Positions 1-9,094 of a stretch of 64,000 bases of DNA are shown here, one piece after another (position 1 is the first letter of the stretch; each line of letters opens with the position of its first letter). This DNA comes from Cupriavidus laharis (lineage in GTDB: Bacteria > Pseudomonadota > Gammaproteobacteria > Burkholderiales > Burkholderiaceae): NCBI RefSeq assembly GCF_914271435.1, contig NZ_CAJZAI010000006.1, positions 186,001-250,000 on the forward strand, in the 5' to 3' direction. The notes below the pieces were generated by a model. That model did no database searches and was not told where the DNA came from. It saw only the letters and a list, made by a program, of their open reading frames with translations. The position numbers and the translations under genes were made by a program.

Positions 1-1
1 A

Positions 2-193
2 AACTCGTGCGGCAAATCGCTGGACATCGCCCGCGTGGCACGCGACATGCTCGGCGGCAACGGCATCTCGGACGAGTTCGGCGTGATCCGCCACGTCGTG
101 AACCTGGAAGTCGTCAACACCTACGAAGGCACGCATGACATCCACGCGCTGATCCTGGGCCGCGCCCAGACCGGCCTGCAGGCTTTCTTCTGA
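2..193 (+). CDS. gcdH: Glutaryl-CoA dehydrogenase, C-terminal fragment
   Basis: The gene enters from the left edge and only its last 63 codons are present. The peptide carries the acyl-CoA dehydrogenase C-terminal signature: a [12 protein letters not shown] segment followed by [17 protein letters not shown]. The [22 protein letters not shown] ending is typical of glutaryl-CoA dehydrogenase, the FAD enzyme that oxidises and decarboxylates glutaryl-CoA to crotonyl-CoA in lysine and tryptophan breakdown. The glutamate in YEGT is the position of the catalytic base in this family. The gene stops about 40 bp before an insertion sequence. Another acyl-CoA dehydrogenase subfamily is possible but less likely. 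Confidence 0.82.
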   Translation, partial: NSCGKSLDIARVARDMLGGNGISDEFGVIRHVVNLEVVNTYEGTHDIHALILGRAQTGLQAFF

Positions 194-234
194 TCGAAGC
201 CGATCCCTTGTGGACAGGTACTCCGCTATATAAA

Positions 235-1568
235 AGGTTCTTCGCCGATCTGCGTGACCGTTTAGAAACAAAAAGGCCAACACGCCCACCACTGTTATCT
301 TGGAGTTGCGACACAACAAGAATCAGGAAGGTGGAGGTTGGCCCTGCACAATTGTATGGCCCAGCTCGGCTGCTGGGAAGGCTATCGCATGTGCGATAGC
401 TGGGAAGAGACCCGTAACGGGCAGCGTATTTGCATCATCCGGCTGGAACCTAAAGAGCGCCGAAGGCGGTGCTGCGATGGCTGTGGTCGCCGCGTTAGCA
501 GTATCCACGACCGGGTAGAGCGGCGCGTGCGGGATTTACCAGTGTTCGATATTCCGGTGGAGTTGATAGTCCCTCGACTTCGTCTGGCGTGCCGGCAATG
601 TGGCCCGAAGCTGGAGCGCCTGGACTGGCTCGCACCCTATGCGCGGGTAACAACGCGGCTAGCCGCCAGCGTAGCGCGACTGTGCAAGGTCATGTCGTTG
701 CGCCATGTCGCGGGCTTCTACCAATTGGCCTGGACGACGGTCAAACGGATCGACCTGCGCCATCTGGAGCGGGAACTGGGGCCGGTCGACCTGAAAGGCG
801 TTACCGTGATCGCGATGGACGAGTTTGCTATCCAGAAAGGCCATCGCTATGCCACGGTCATCGTCGAGCCATCGAGCAAGCGGGTCCTCTGGGTTGGGCG
901 CGGGCGTTCGCGAGAGGAAATCCGGCCCTTCTTCGAGTTGCTTGGCCCTGAAGGCTGCGCCCGGCTTCGTGCCGCGGTGATGGACATGAATACCGCCTAC
1001 GACCTTGAAGTGCGGATGCACTGCCCACACGCGGAGGTTGTCTATGACCTGTTCCATGTGGTGGCCAAGTACGGTCGTGAAGTCATCGACCGCGTCAGGG
1101 TGGATGAGGCTAATCGGCTACGCGGCGACAAGGCCGCCCGTAAGGTGGTGAAGTCTTCTCGCTGGTTGCTGTTGCGCAATCGGGAGAACGTCACCCGTGA
1201 GGCCGATCAGATCCGGCTTGATGAAATACTGGCTGCCAACCAAGCGCTGATGACTGTCTACGTGCTCAAGGACGATCTCAAGACGCTTTGGACATACCGG
1301 CATCCCGGCTACGCCCGACGTTTCTGGCAAGGGTGGTACGAGCGAGCAATGGCCAGCGGCATCGCACCTCTGTGCCTGTTCGCCAAACGCCTCAAGCCAT
1401 ACCTGCCAGGCATCCTGGCTCATAGCCGCTGGCCGTTGGGAACCAATCTGGTGGAGGGCATCAATAACCGGATCAAGGTCATCAAACGGATGGCCTATGG
1501 CTTCCGTGATGACCATTACTTCTTCCTGAAGATCCGGGCGGCCTTCCCCGGAAATCGGTGAAGAACCT
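235..1568 (+). mobile_element. ISL3-family insertion sequence
   Basis: The single transposase gene is bounded by imperfect inverted repeats of about 20 bp. The left end reads AGGTTCTTCGCCGATCTGCG, and the reverse complement of the right end reads AGGTTCTTCACCGATTTCCG, giving three mismatches. The element is about 1.33 kb, normal for the family. ISL3 elements usually make 8-bp target duplications, but none is recognisable; both flanks are A/T-rich (TATAAAA on the left, AAAAAAA on the right). It sits between convergent genes, against the T tract of a minus-strand terminator. The copy looks intact. Confidence 0.85.
356..1561 (+). CDS. ISL3-family transposase
   Basis: This is the DDE transposase of the insertion sequence, about 401 residues. 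The N-terminal part has a zinc-binding pattern (CDGCGRR, later CRQCGP) that in this family binds the terminal repeats. The catalytic acidic residues appear in AMDEFAIQKGHRYAT, in VMDMNTAYDLEV, and as the glutamate in LVEGINNRIKVIKRMAYG near the C-terminus. The ATG at 356 is chosen; a TTG at 338 in the same frame follows GGAGG directly, which is too close. The frame is open with no frameshift, so the element could be active. The family is clear; the exact IS name cannot be given from sequence alone. Confidence 0.88.
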   Translation: MAQLGCWEGYRMCDSWEETRNGQRICIIRLEPKERRRRCCDGCGRRVSSIHDRVERRVRDLPVFDIPVELIVPRLRLACRQCGPKLERLDWLAPYARVTTRLAASVARLCKVMSLRHVAGFYQLAWTTVKRIDLRHLERELGPVDLKGVTVIAMDEFAIQKGHRYATVIVEPSSKRVLWVGRGRSREEIRPFFELLGPEGCARLRAAVMDMNTAYDLEVRMHCPHAEVVYDLFHVVAKYGREVIDRVRVDEANRLRGDKAARKVVKSSRWLLLRNRENVTREADQIRLDEILAANQALMTVYVLKDDLKTLWTYRHPGYARRFWQGWYERAMASGIAPLCLFAKRLKPYLPGILAHSRWPLGTNLVEGINNRIKVIKRMAYGFRDDHYFFLKIRAAFPGNR

Positions 1569-1595
1569 AAAAAAAGCCCGGCTGCGAGGCCGGGC
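1569..1595 (-). terminator. Rho-independent terminator of the peroxiredoxin gene
   Basis: On the minus strand a 7-bp GC stem (1576-1582 with 1589-1595, loop TGCGAG) is followed by seven T residues (1569-1575). It is downstream of the peroxiredoxin gene. The insertion sequence ends exactly at the T tract, so the terminator keeps its stem and most of its U run. Confidence 0.75.
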
Positions 1596-1651
1596 GAAGC
1601 ACACTACCAAGGAGACGACGAGGCTGCCCCCGTCGATAAAACACCTGTTCT

Positions 1652-1683
1652 GAACGCCGGCCCCGCACCATGCGGGGCCGCGT

Positions 1684-1685
<2 letters not shown>
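1652..1685. other. Long hairpin overlapping the peroxiredoxin stop codon
   Basis: GGCCCCGC (1659-1666) pairs with GCGGGGCC (1672-1679), and the stem is extended by GAACG (1652-1656) and CGTTC (1681-1685). It overlaps the stop codon of the minus-strand gene. There is no T run beside it, so it is more likely a 3-prime-end stabilising structure than a terminator. Confidence 0.5.
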
Positions 1686-2322
<637 letters not shown>

Positions 2323-2604
2323 GCTCTGTCTCCTGAAAAAAGCGTGGAACCAGAGTATCTGGATTGCGATCGAACCCAAACGAATATAAAGTCACTACAA
2401 AATCACTCCCAGTCATATAGCGCTGCGCCCGGGCGTGCGCAGCGATGAAGCACGACATGCCCTTGATGGCGACGTGGTCTTGAAACCACGGGTACCCGCC
2501 ACATATGCTAAGTAACAGACAAGACGTGCCGTTACTCTCGCAATCAAGGCAAAATGTCAGAAACCGCACAATACGAACCAACCGCCCGCAAACAGGAGAA
2601 ACTG

Positions 2605-2880
2605 ATGAGCGATGTCAAGACCGTTCTGTCCGACGCCGAAGAACTGCTGAAGCAAGCGGCGTCGACCACCGGCGAAAAGGCTGCCGAACTGCGCGAGCGT
2701 GGCATGGGCCTGCTGAAGCAGGCCAAGGAAAAGGCCCAGGACCTGCAAGACGCCGTGGTCACCAAGAGCAAGGCAGCCGCGCGCGCGACCGATGACTACG
2801 TGCACGATCACCCGTGGCGTGCGGTCGGCGTCGCAGCCGGCGTGGGCCTGCTGATCGGTCTGCTGCTGAACCGCAAGTAA
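2605..2880 (+). CDS. DUF883 (ElaB/YqjD-type) membrane-anchored protein
   Basis: A 91-residue protein with a long charged amphipathic helix (residues 1-60, rich in Lys, Glu and Ala) and a single C-terminal transmembrane helix (about 69-87) containing a glycine zipper, ending NRK. This is the architecture of the ElaB/YqjD/YgaM family; in E. coli YqjD and ElaB are inner-membrane ribosome-associated proteins of stationary phase. The start follows AGGAG at 2593-2597. It heads a small operon with a YqjE-like protein and a third membrane protein, the same order as yqjD-yqjE-yqjK in enterobacteria. Role in stress is inferred from the family. Confidence 0.88.
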   Translation: MSDVKTVLSDAEELLKQAASTTGEKAAELRERGMGLLKQAKEKAQDLQDAVVTKSKAAARATDDYVHDHPWRAVGVAAGVGLLIGLLLNRK

Positions 2881-3052
2881 GACTGGCCCCGCTCGCGGCG
2901 CGCTGGCGCCGCGGCAACACAGGCATTGCCCGTCACCGCGTACGGGCTGCCCTTAGCCCGGGCCGGAGCACGATGGCTTGTGCCTCCCGGGCTTCGCCCG
3001 CTGAAAGGCGCGGCCGGCGAATGCCGGCGCGCCGCTTCCTCGCCGGAGCCGC

Positions 3053-3433
3053 ATGAGCGAACCCTCTTCCTCCCCCAAGTTGCTCGAGTCCGTACGCAAC
3101 CTGGCCAGCTCGCTGGTTGCGATGATCCAGACACGCCTGGAGCTCGCCAGCGTCGAATTTGCCGAGGAGCGTGCCCGGCTGATGAAGGTCGGCTTGCTGG
3201 CCTGCTTCGGCCTGGTCTTCTTCGGCATTGCGCTGGTGACCTTCACCGCGCTGATCGCCATCCTGTTCTGGGACACCTACCGCTGGCAGGCCCTGGTCGC
3301 GCTGGTGGTCGCCTACCTGGTGCTGTCGGCCGGCTGCCTGGCATTCGCCCGCCACCTGGTGCGCACCGCCCCGCCGATGTTCGAGGCAACGCTGGCGGAA
3401 ATCGACAAAGACCGGGAGACCCTGCGCCGATGA
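3053..3433 (+). CDS. YqjE-like phage-holin-superfamily membrane protein (DUF1469)
   Basis: A 126-residue protein with a short amphipathic N-terminus (LLESVRNLASSLVAMIQTRLEL, interrupted here by no charged break) then two hydrophobic segments at about 45-70 and 78-100. This matches the Putative Actinobacterial Holin-X / YqjE family, which despite its name is not a lysis protein here. The start has GGAG 6 nt upstream. It overlaps the next gene by ATGA, so the pair is translationally coupled. A gap of about 170 bp separates it from the DUF883 gene and holds only GC-rich hairpins. Confidence 0.83.
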   Translation: MSEPSSSPKLLESVRNLASSLVAMIQTRLELASVEFAEERARLMKVGLLACFGLVFFGIALVTFTALIAILFWDTYRWQALVALVVAYLVLSAGCLAFARHLVRTAPPMFEATLAEIDKDRETLRR

Positions 3434-3921
3434 ACACTCCGGAATCCGCGCCGGGCGCCGGCAAGCCGCCCCGCCGCGAGCACCTTCGCCCCGTGCGCTA
3501 CGCGCGCGAAGTGCGCCTGCCGCTCGACGTGCGCAAGGAACTGCTGCTGACGCGTGCCGAGCTGGAGCGCCACGACCTGCTGAAGGCCTTGCACGAGGTC
3601 CGAGGTGGGGCCAGGCGCCTGGGCAGCTTCGCCAACTGGCTGCCGCGCGCGGTACGGCCGGGCTCGTGGATGAAGGTACTGGGCCTGGCGCATGACTATC
3701 CGCTGCTCAGCACTGCCGTCACGCTCGCGCTCCCGCTGCTGCGGCGCACACCCCTGCTGCGCTGGACGTGGAAAGCGTCCAAGCTTGGCGTCGCCGCCGG
3801 TGCCGCCTACTGGGCCTACAACACGTGGCGCCAGGCCAAGAGCCAGGCAGTTCCCCCCGCTGACACCGGGCCGGCCAAGGCACCGCTGGACACCGGCTTC
3901 CGCGACCCGCTCGTACGTTAG
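3430..3921 (+). CDS. YqjK-position hypothetical membrane protein
   Basis: A 163-residue protein in the third position of the DUF883-YqjE operon, starting inside the stop of the previous gene (ATGA). The N-terminal third is basic and proline-rich. The middle has an EVRLPLDVRKELLLTRAELERHDL helix region, split here by conserved charged residues, and there are two weakly hydrophobic stretches near residues 95-115 and 122-135. Position suggests a YqjK-like role, but the sequence similarity is not obvious by eye. The stop overlaps the end of the convergent GGDEF-EAL gene by 4 bp. Confidence 0.68.
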   Translation: MNTPESAPGAGKPPRREHLRPVRYAREVRLPLDVRKELLLTRAELERHDLLKALHEVRGGARRLGSFANWLPRAVRPGSWMKVLGLAHDYPLLSTAVTLALPLLRRTPLLRWTWKASKLGVAAGAAYWAYNTWRQAKSQAVPPADTGPAKAPLDTGFRDPLVR

Positions 3922-6755
3922 CCCGGCACCGGGACAACCAGATCCAGCCCGTCGTCAATGACAGCGGGCGCCGGGCGCGGCCTGGGGGCAAACGGCACGG
4001 GCGGCGCAATGTAGTGCCCTTGCACCAGGTCCACGCCAAGCTCGCGCAGGCGCGCCAGCATGGCCTCGCTCTCCACATACTCCGCGATTGTCTTCTTGCC
4101 CATCGCATGGCCCATGCGCTGGATGACTTCCACCATCACCTGGTTGACCGGATCGTCGAGCATCTCTCGCACGAAACTGCCATCGATCTTCAGATAGGCC
4201 GCCGGCAAGTGCTTGAGGTAGATGAACGACGACATGCCGGCACCAAAGTCGTCCAGCGCAAACACGCACCCGAGCGCCTGCATCTCCTCGATAAAGTCCG
4301 CTGCCTGCGTCAGGTTGGAAATCGCGGCGGTTTCGGTGATCTCGAAACAGATGCCGCTCAACGCGATGCCGGCGCGCCGCGCCTGCTCGCGGACAAACGC
4401 CGGGAAGCGGACATCGGCCAGCGAAGATCCTGACAGGTTGATCGCGCACAGCGCGATATCGTCGGGCGCTTCCGCCCGTCGTCGCGCCAGCGCGTCAAAC
4501 GCGGTCTCGACGACCCAGCGGTCGATCATCGGCATCAGGTTATAGCGCTCGCAGGCGGGTACAAATGCCATGGGCGGCACGAGCTGGTTGCGCTCGTCCA
4601 CCATGCGCAGCAGCAGCTCGACATGGCGCCCGGCGCGCCGGTCACCACACAGTGCGACGATTTCCTGCTCGTAGAGGCAGAACCGTCCGGCAGCGAGTGC
4701 CGCGTGCACGCGGCTGACCCACTCCATCTCGCCGTGGCGCGCCTGCACCACACTGTCCTGCGGATGGTAGACCTGCACCCGGTTGCGGCCGTTCTCCTTG
4801 GCCACGTAGCAGGCGGCGTCGGCAGCGCTGAGTGCTTCGGCCACGCCGCCGGTGCCGCCATCCAGCGCGACCAGGCCGATGCTGGCCCCGACGGCGAACG
4901 TGCGCTGCCGGTGCGTGAAGCGGAACCCGGCCACCGCGCGCCGCAGTGCCTCGGCCAGCCGTTCGCCGTCCAGCGCGGTGCAATGCTCAAGCAGGATGCC
5001 GAATTCGTCGCCACCCAGCCGCGCCAGCGTATCGCCCTTGCGTAGCTGGACGCGCATGACCGCCGCCATTTGCCGGATCAGCTCATCGCCGGCGGCGTGG
5101 CCGCAGGTATCGTTCACAACCTTGAACTGGTCCAGGTCGAGGTACATCAGCATGTGCGTGCCACCGGTATCCCGGATCCGCGCGATGGCAGCCGCCAGGC
5201 GGCGCTCGAATTCGGTCCGGTTGGCCAGGCCGGTCAGCGCATCATGGCTCGCCTCATGGGCCAGCCGGGCGGCGTGCTCGCGCTCCTGGCTGACGTCATG
5301 CAGCACCACGACGACGCCGATGGCCTGCGCCGCGCGGTCACGGATCAATGCGACCGATGGCTTCACGGCCACCATGCGCCCGCCTCGGCCGGCCAGCAAG
5401 GCGGTCGTGCCCGACCAGCGCTGTTGCAGCGCCAGTCCGACCAGGTTGCGCAGCGGCGACTGGCTCCCCTCGTCGCACAGGGCACATACTTGTTCGAGCG
5501 GCCTTCCCCGCGCCTCTTCCTCGCGCCAGCCCGTGAGCGCTTCGGCGGCCGGATTGAGCGATTCGATGCGCCCCCAGACGTCGGTGGTAACCACGGCCTC
5601 CCCGATCGCCTGCAACGTAACCTGGGCACGCTCCTTCTCGGCGAACAGTTGAGCCTCGTAACGCTTGGGCTCCGAAATATCAGTGAGCGAACCGGCCATG
5701 CGCGTGGCCCGTCCGTCATCGCCGCGTACCTGCCGGCCGCGCGCACGTACCCACAGATATCCATTGCCGCTCGTACGCAGCCGGAACTCGGCGTCGTAGG
5801 GCTCGCCACGGCGCAGATGCCGTGCGAGCTGGTCGTCGAATGCATTAAGGTCAGCGGGATGGAGCAGGCCGAGCAGCGTTTCTCGCGCATGCGGCAAGGC
5901 ATCTGGCTCGAATCCAAGCATCTGCGCGCAGCGCGGCGAGAAATACAATCTGCCGCTGCGCATATCCCAGTCCCACAAGCCATCGTTGCTGCCGCCCACG
6001 GCCAGTTGCAGGCGCTCCTCGCTCTCTGCCAGGGCCTCGCGCAGGCGCCGCTCGCGCCGCAGCCGTCCTTGCGACAACAGGATCGCCGACAGCAGCAGCC
6101 CGACCGCCACGACAACGACGCCGACGGTGAGCCAGCGCGTGACGCGCCGTGACGCCTTGCCCAACTGGCGCGAAAACGCCGATTCCAGCGGCGTCAGCCG
6201 CGCATCGATGGCCACGATGCCGCGCAGCACCGGGTCGACGCATGCGATGCCGCAGCCGGGCTGCAAGGTCAGCTGCCGCAGCACCATCGCCTGTTCATTC
6301 AAGGCCGCGATCTCGCGGTCACCGTCTGCCCAGATCCGGATCGCCGCTTCGACCTCCTCGACATGGCGGAAATTGCGGTAGAGACGGATGATGCCCGGTA
6401 TGTCGTCGGAATGGATCGCACCGGCAAGAAAGCCGGCGCGCGCCACCTCGTAGTTGGGCTGGTCACGGTCCAGCTCGATACGCGCCCTGTGGTCGCCCAT
6501 CGGAACGGCGATGTCCGAGAGGTAGGCCTGGAAATCGGCCTCGTCGCGATCCTCGCCATAACGCAGCAGATGCATGACGGCGTTCTTCTGGCCCTTGGAC
6601 CATTCGCTTTCGCCCGCGGCAAAGGCACGCACGGCGGACAGGACATCCACGCTGGCGATGGTAAACAGCGCCAGCGCAACGACCACGGGAACGAACGGCC
6701 AGATAACGCGCAATGCATGCGCATCGCCCGGCAGAGACTTGCCTGCTTGCCGCAT
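3918..6755 (-). CDS. Membrane PAS-PAS-GGDEF-EAL c-di-GMP turnover protein
   Basis: A 945-residue inner-membrane signalling protein. Order: transmembrane helix 17-38, periplasmic sensor about 40-206, second helix 208-228, PAS at about 245-365, a second PAS at about 375-490, GGDEF at about 500-665, EAL at about 675-920. The diguanylate cyclase site is intact (GGDEF 581-585) with an inhibitory RxxD site at 572-575. In the phosphodiesterase domain the signature EAL is ELL (713-715, VELLLRM), while DDFG (835-838), the NLSG asparagine, EITE and the KID lysine (856) are kept. Both activities look possible. The periplasmic region is not a recognised sensor by eye. The stop overlaps the convergent upstream gene. 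Confidence 0.92.
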   Translation of the reverse strand: MRQAGKSLPGDAHALRVIWPFVPVVVALALFTIASVDVLSAVRAFAAGESEWSKGQKNAVMHLLRYGEDRDEADFQAYLSDIAVPMGDHRARIELDRDQPNYEVARAGFLAGAIHSDDIPGIIRLYRNFRHVEEVEAAIRIWADGDREIAALNEQAMVLRQLTLQPGCGIACVDPVLRGIVAIDARLTPLESAFSRQLGKASRRVTRWLTVGVVVVAVGLLLSAILLSQGRLRRERRLREALAESEERLQLAVGGSNDGLWDWDMRSGRLYFSPRCAQMLGFEPDALPHARETLLGLLHPADLNAFDDQLARHLRRGEPYDAEFRLRTSGNGYLWVRARGRQVRGDDGRATRMAGSLTDISEPKRYEAQLFAEKERAQVTLQAIGEAVVTTDVWGRIESLNPAAEALTGWREEEARGRPLEQVCALCDEGSQSPLRNLVGLALQQRWSGTTALLAGRGGRMVAVKPSVALIRDRAAQAIGVVVVLHDVSQEREHAARLAHEASHDALTGLANRTEFERRLAAAIARIRDTGGTHMLMYLDLDQFKVVNDTCGHAAGDELIRQMAAVMRVQLRKGDTLARLGGDEFGILLEHCTALDGERLAEALRRAVAGFRFTHRQRTFAVGASIGLVALDGGTGGVAEALSAADAACYVAKENGRNRVQVYHPQDSVVQARHGEMEWVSRVHAALAAGRFCLYEQEIVALCGDRRAGRHVELLLRMVDERNQLVPPMAFVPACERYNLMPMIDRWVVETAFDALARRRAEAPDDIALCAINLSGSSLADVRFPAFVREQARRAGIALSGICFEITETAAISNLTQAADFIEEMQALGCVFALDDFGAGMSSFIYLKHLPAAYLKIDGSFVREMLDDPVNQVMVEVIQRMGHAMGKKTIAEYVESEAMLARLRELGVDLVQGHYIAPPVPFAPRPRPAPAVIDDGLDLVVPVPG

Positions 6756-6958
6756 AGGACTTCCGACGGTTGGGGCGCTGACGGCGTGGCGGCACCACCA
6801 ATGCTGCCCGGGACACGGTCGATTGTCCGTTGCGGGGGCAATGAAGTCTCTAACTCGAAAAGGTTATTACGGGCCGCTCCACACTCCAGAGGGGAATGGC
6901 TTGAGAACGGCGTCCGTGTGGTGAGCAACGGCGGCGCAATTCGGTGCGTGGCACAAGC

Positions 6959-6990
6959 AAAAAGGGCCTGTGACTTGCGCCACAGGCCCT
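6959..6990 (-). terminator. Terminator of tRNA-Lys
   Basis: A perfect 10-bp stem (AGGGCCTGTG 6963-6972 with CACAGGCCCT 6981-6990, 8-nt loop) is followed on the minus strand by a T run (6959-6963). It ends the tRNA-Lys transcript. Confidence 0.85.
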
Positions 6991-6999
6991 TCGAAATAC

Positions 7000-7075
7000 T
7001 GGTGGGTCGTGCGTGACTCGAACACGCGACCAACGGATTAAAAGTCCGCTGCTCTACCGACTGAGCTAACGACCC
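7000..7075 (-). tRNA. tRNA-Lys (anticodon TTT)
   Basis: On the minus strand the 76-nt gene folds as a full cloverleaf: acceptor GGGTCGT/ACGACCC, D arm with GCTCAGTCGGTAGAGC, anticodon loop CTTTTAA giving TTT, T arm with GTTCGAGTC, and encoded CCA. A strong promoter lies just upstream and a terminator just downstream, so it is a single transcription unit. Confidence 0.97.
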
Positions 7076-7092
7076 GAAAAAACAGAACGGCG

Positions 7093-7122
7093 ATTATAGT
7101 GACACACTTTCGGATGTGTCAA
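7093..7122 (-). promoter_or_regulatory. Sigma-70 promoter of tRNA-Lys
   Basis: On the minus strand TTGACA (7117-7122) and TATAAT (7093-7098) are both perfect consensus hexamers with an 18-nt spacer. The tRNA begins 17 nt after the -10 box. Confidence 0.9.
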
Positions 7123-7136
7123 GCATAGGCGCCGAC

Positions 7137-8258
7137 TCAGGCGAATGCCATGCGATCAAGACGCCATATCTGGTAGCGGAACGCCAGCACCGCGCCCGCC
7201 AGGATGCCACCCAGCGCAATGAACGAGCCGATGGCCAGCGTCGACACCCCCGACAGCCCCTGCCCGACCGTGCACCCGAGCGCCGTCACGCCGCCGGCAC
7301 CCATCAGGATGCCGCCGATCATGTGGTTGGCCACGTCTTCCGCATTGCCGAACCCTTCCCAGCGGAAGCTGCGCGTGGCCAGCGCATAGGCCGCCGCACC
7401 CGCAATCACGCCAAAGACGCTGACGATGCCAACGGTCAGCACCTTGCTCTTGTCGCTGAACATCATCAGCCAGTCGAGCGTATAGGCGTACGGAGCGACG
7501 AAGCTCAGGCTTTCCATGCGGCCACTGTTGGTGGCTACGAACAGCTCTTCCAGCGTATTGGGATCTTCGGCCACATAGCCGATGTGCCCCGAGACGTACC
7601 ACATGGCGACGATGATCAGACCGACGCCGACGCCACCAAGCACGTTGTCGAATGTGCGGAAACCGCGTGCGGCCAGCGCCCACACCACGAGCGCGCCACC
7701 AAGCAGCAGGCCCAGGCCGAGTTGCAGCGCGCCGCGCGCCACGCCAGTGCCCTGCGACAGCAGCGAAGGCAGGTCTTGCGTGGAAGCAAGCGTCACCGAC
7801 ACGGCATCCACGGTGTTGACGCGCACCACGCCGAACAGTCCGCGCAGCGTCATATAGGCCGACAGCCCCAGGAATACGAACACTACCAGCGACTTGAGGT
7901 TGCCCGCGCCGATGCGCACCAGCGTCTTGCTGCCGCAACCCGACGCCAGCACCATGCCGAAGCCGAACATCAGCCCGCCGGCCAGTGCCGACAGCCAGCC
8001 GAGCTTGCTCGCGGCGTAGATGGTCTTGGTCGGATCGATCAGCCCGGCCCAGGCAAGCACGCCGGTGCCGATCATGGCCACACCGATGGCCAGGCCCCAC
8101 ATGCGCATGCGGCTCCAGTCACCCATGTTGACGATGTCCGAGACCGCACCCATCGTGCAGAAATGCGTGCGCTGCAGGATGGCGCCGAACAGGAAGGTCA
8201 GGACGAAAGTGCTCAGCAGCACGGTGCGCGAAAGCGCGGCGATATCGATCTCGGGCAT
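7137..8258 (-). CDS. YeeE/YedE-family (DUF395) sulfur-compound transporter
   Basis: A 373-residue polytopic inner-membrane protein with about nine to ten hydrophobic segments in two homologous halves. The conserved cysteines of the family are visible: HFCTMGA near residue 33, ASGCGSKT near 107 and GCTVGQGLSG near 328. In TsuA-like members such cysteines line the thiosulfate pathway; other members work in selenium or sulfur-compound uptake. It lies downstream of queC on the same strand with about 30 bp between them. Thiosulfate as substrate is inferred from the family only; no sulfur-metabolism genes are adjacent. Confidence 0.88.
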   Translation of the reverse strand: MPEIDIAALSRTVLLSTFVLTFLFGAILQRTHFCTMGAVSDIVNMGDWSRMRMWGLAIGVAMIGTGVLAWAGLIDPTKTIYAASKLGWLSALAGGLMFGFGMVLASGCGSKTLVRIGAGNLKSLVVFVFLGLSAYMTLRGLFGVVRVNTVDAVSVTLASTQDLPSLLSQGTGVARGALQLGLGLLLGGALVVWALAARGFRTFDNVLGGVGVGLIIVAMWYVSGHIGYVAEDPNTLEELFVATNSGRMESLSFVAPYAYTLDWLMMFSDKSKVLTVGIVSVFGVIAGAAAYALATRSFRWEGFGNAEDVANHMIGGILMGAGGVTALGCTVGQGLSGVSTLAIGSFIALGGILAGAVLAFRYQIWRLDRMAFA

Positions 8259-8290
8259 GTCGGGGGCAGTGAATGGGGCTGGTGGCGTGC

Positions 8291-8971
8291 TCAGGCGTTC
8301 TGGTAGCGGGTCGGGTCGGCAACACCGGCCGCCTCGAAGCCGGCGCGGCGGATGCGGCAGGAATCGCAGACGCCGCAGGCACGGCCGTCATCGTCCGCCT
8401 GGTAGCACGACACCGTCAGGCTGTAGTCCACGCCGAGGCGAATGCCCGCGCGGATGATCTCGGCCTTGGTCATGTCGATGATCGGCGCATGTACGCGGAA
8501 CCGGTCGCCCTCCACGCCCGCCTTGGTGGCGAGGTTGGCAAGCGTCTCATAGGCCGCGACATACTCGGGGCGGCAATCCGGGTAGCCCGAATAGTCCACC
8601 GCGTTGGCGCCGAAGAACAGGTCGCGCCCGCCGACGGCTTCGGCCCAGCCGAGCGCCAGCGACAGCATGATGGTGTTGCGCGCCGGCACATAGGTGATCG
8701 GGATCCCCGACGATGCGCCGTCAGTTGGCACCTCGAGCTTGTCGTCGGTCAGCGCGGAACCGCCGAAGCGGCGCAGGTCAAGGTCGACGATTTCGTGGCG
8801 GACGGCGCCGAGCGCGCTGGCCACGCGCTTGGCGGCCTCCAGCTCGGACGAATGGCGCTGGCCATAGCGCATCGACAGCGCATAGGTCTCGAAGCCCTGG
8901 GCCTTGGCCATGGCGAGAACGGTGGCGGAATCAAGCCCGCCCGAAAGCAGGACAATGGCGCGTTTGGTCAT
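8291..8971 (-). CDS. queC: 7-cyano-7-deazaguanine synthase QueC
   Basis: A 226-residue ATP-dependent enzyme that converts 7-carboxy-7-deazaguanine to preQ0 in queuosine synthesis. The N-terminal PP-loop [10 protein letters not shown] binds ATP. Four cysteines near the C-terminus ([18 protein letters not shown]) form the zinc site. The length matches the family. The ATG at 8971 gives the usual [12 protein letters not shown] start; an in-frame ATG at 9001 would add ten unconserved residues. It follows the Tol-Pal operon after a weak terminator, so it may have its own promoter. Confidence 0.95.
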   Translation of the reverse strand: MTKRAIVLLSGGLDSATVLAMAKAQGFETYALSMRYGQRHSSELEAAKRVASALGAVRHEIVDLDLRRFGGSALTDDKLEVPTDGASSGIPITYVPARNTIMLSLALGWAEAVGGRDLFFGANAVDYSGYPDCRPEYVAAYETLANLATKAGVEGDRFRVHAPIIDMTKAEIIRAGIRLGVDYSLTVSCYQADDDGRACGVCDSCRIRRAGFEAAGVADPTRYQNA

Positions 8972-9040
8972 GATGGCAGTCGCGCCGCGCAGGCGGCACA
9001 CGAAAATTGCAGGCGAATCGCGTATTTTAGCGCGACTAAG

Positions 9041-9066
9041 AGAAAGGGCCCGCGTTTAGCGGGCCC
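9041..9066 (-). terminator. Terminator after cpoB
   Basis: An 8-bp GC stem (GGGCCCGC 9046-9053 with GCGGGCCC 9059-9066) is followed on the minus strand by TTTCTCTT. The U tract is imperfect. It closes the Tol-Pal operon before queC. Confidence 0.65.
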
Positions 9067-9094
9067 TGCAATCTCTGTCCGGTGCCGGCCAGGC

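Noticed and set aside
3053-3433. Prophage holin
   Set aside because: The holin-like fold is YqjE-type in a DUF883 operon and no phage genes are nearby.
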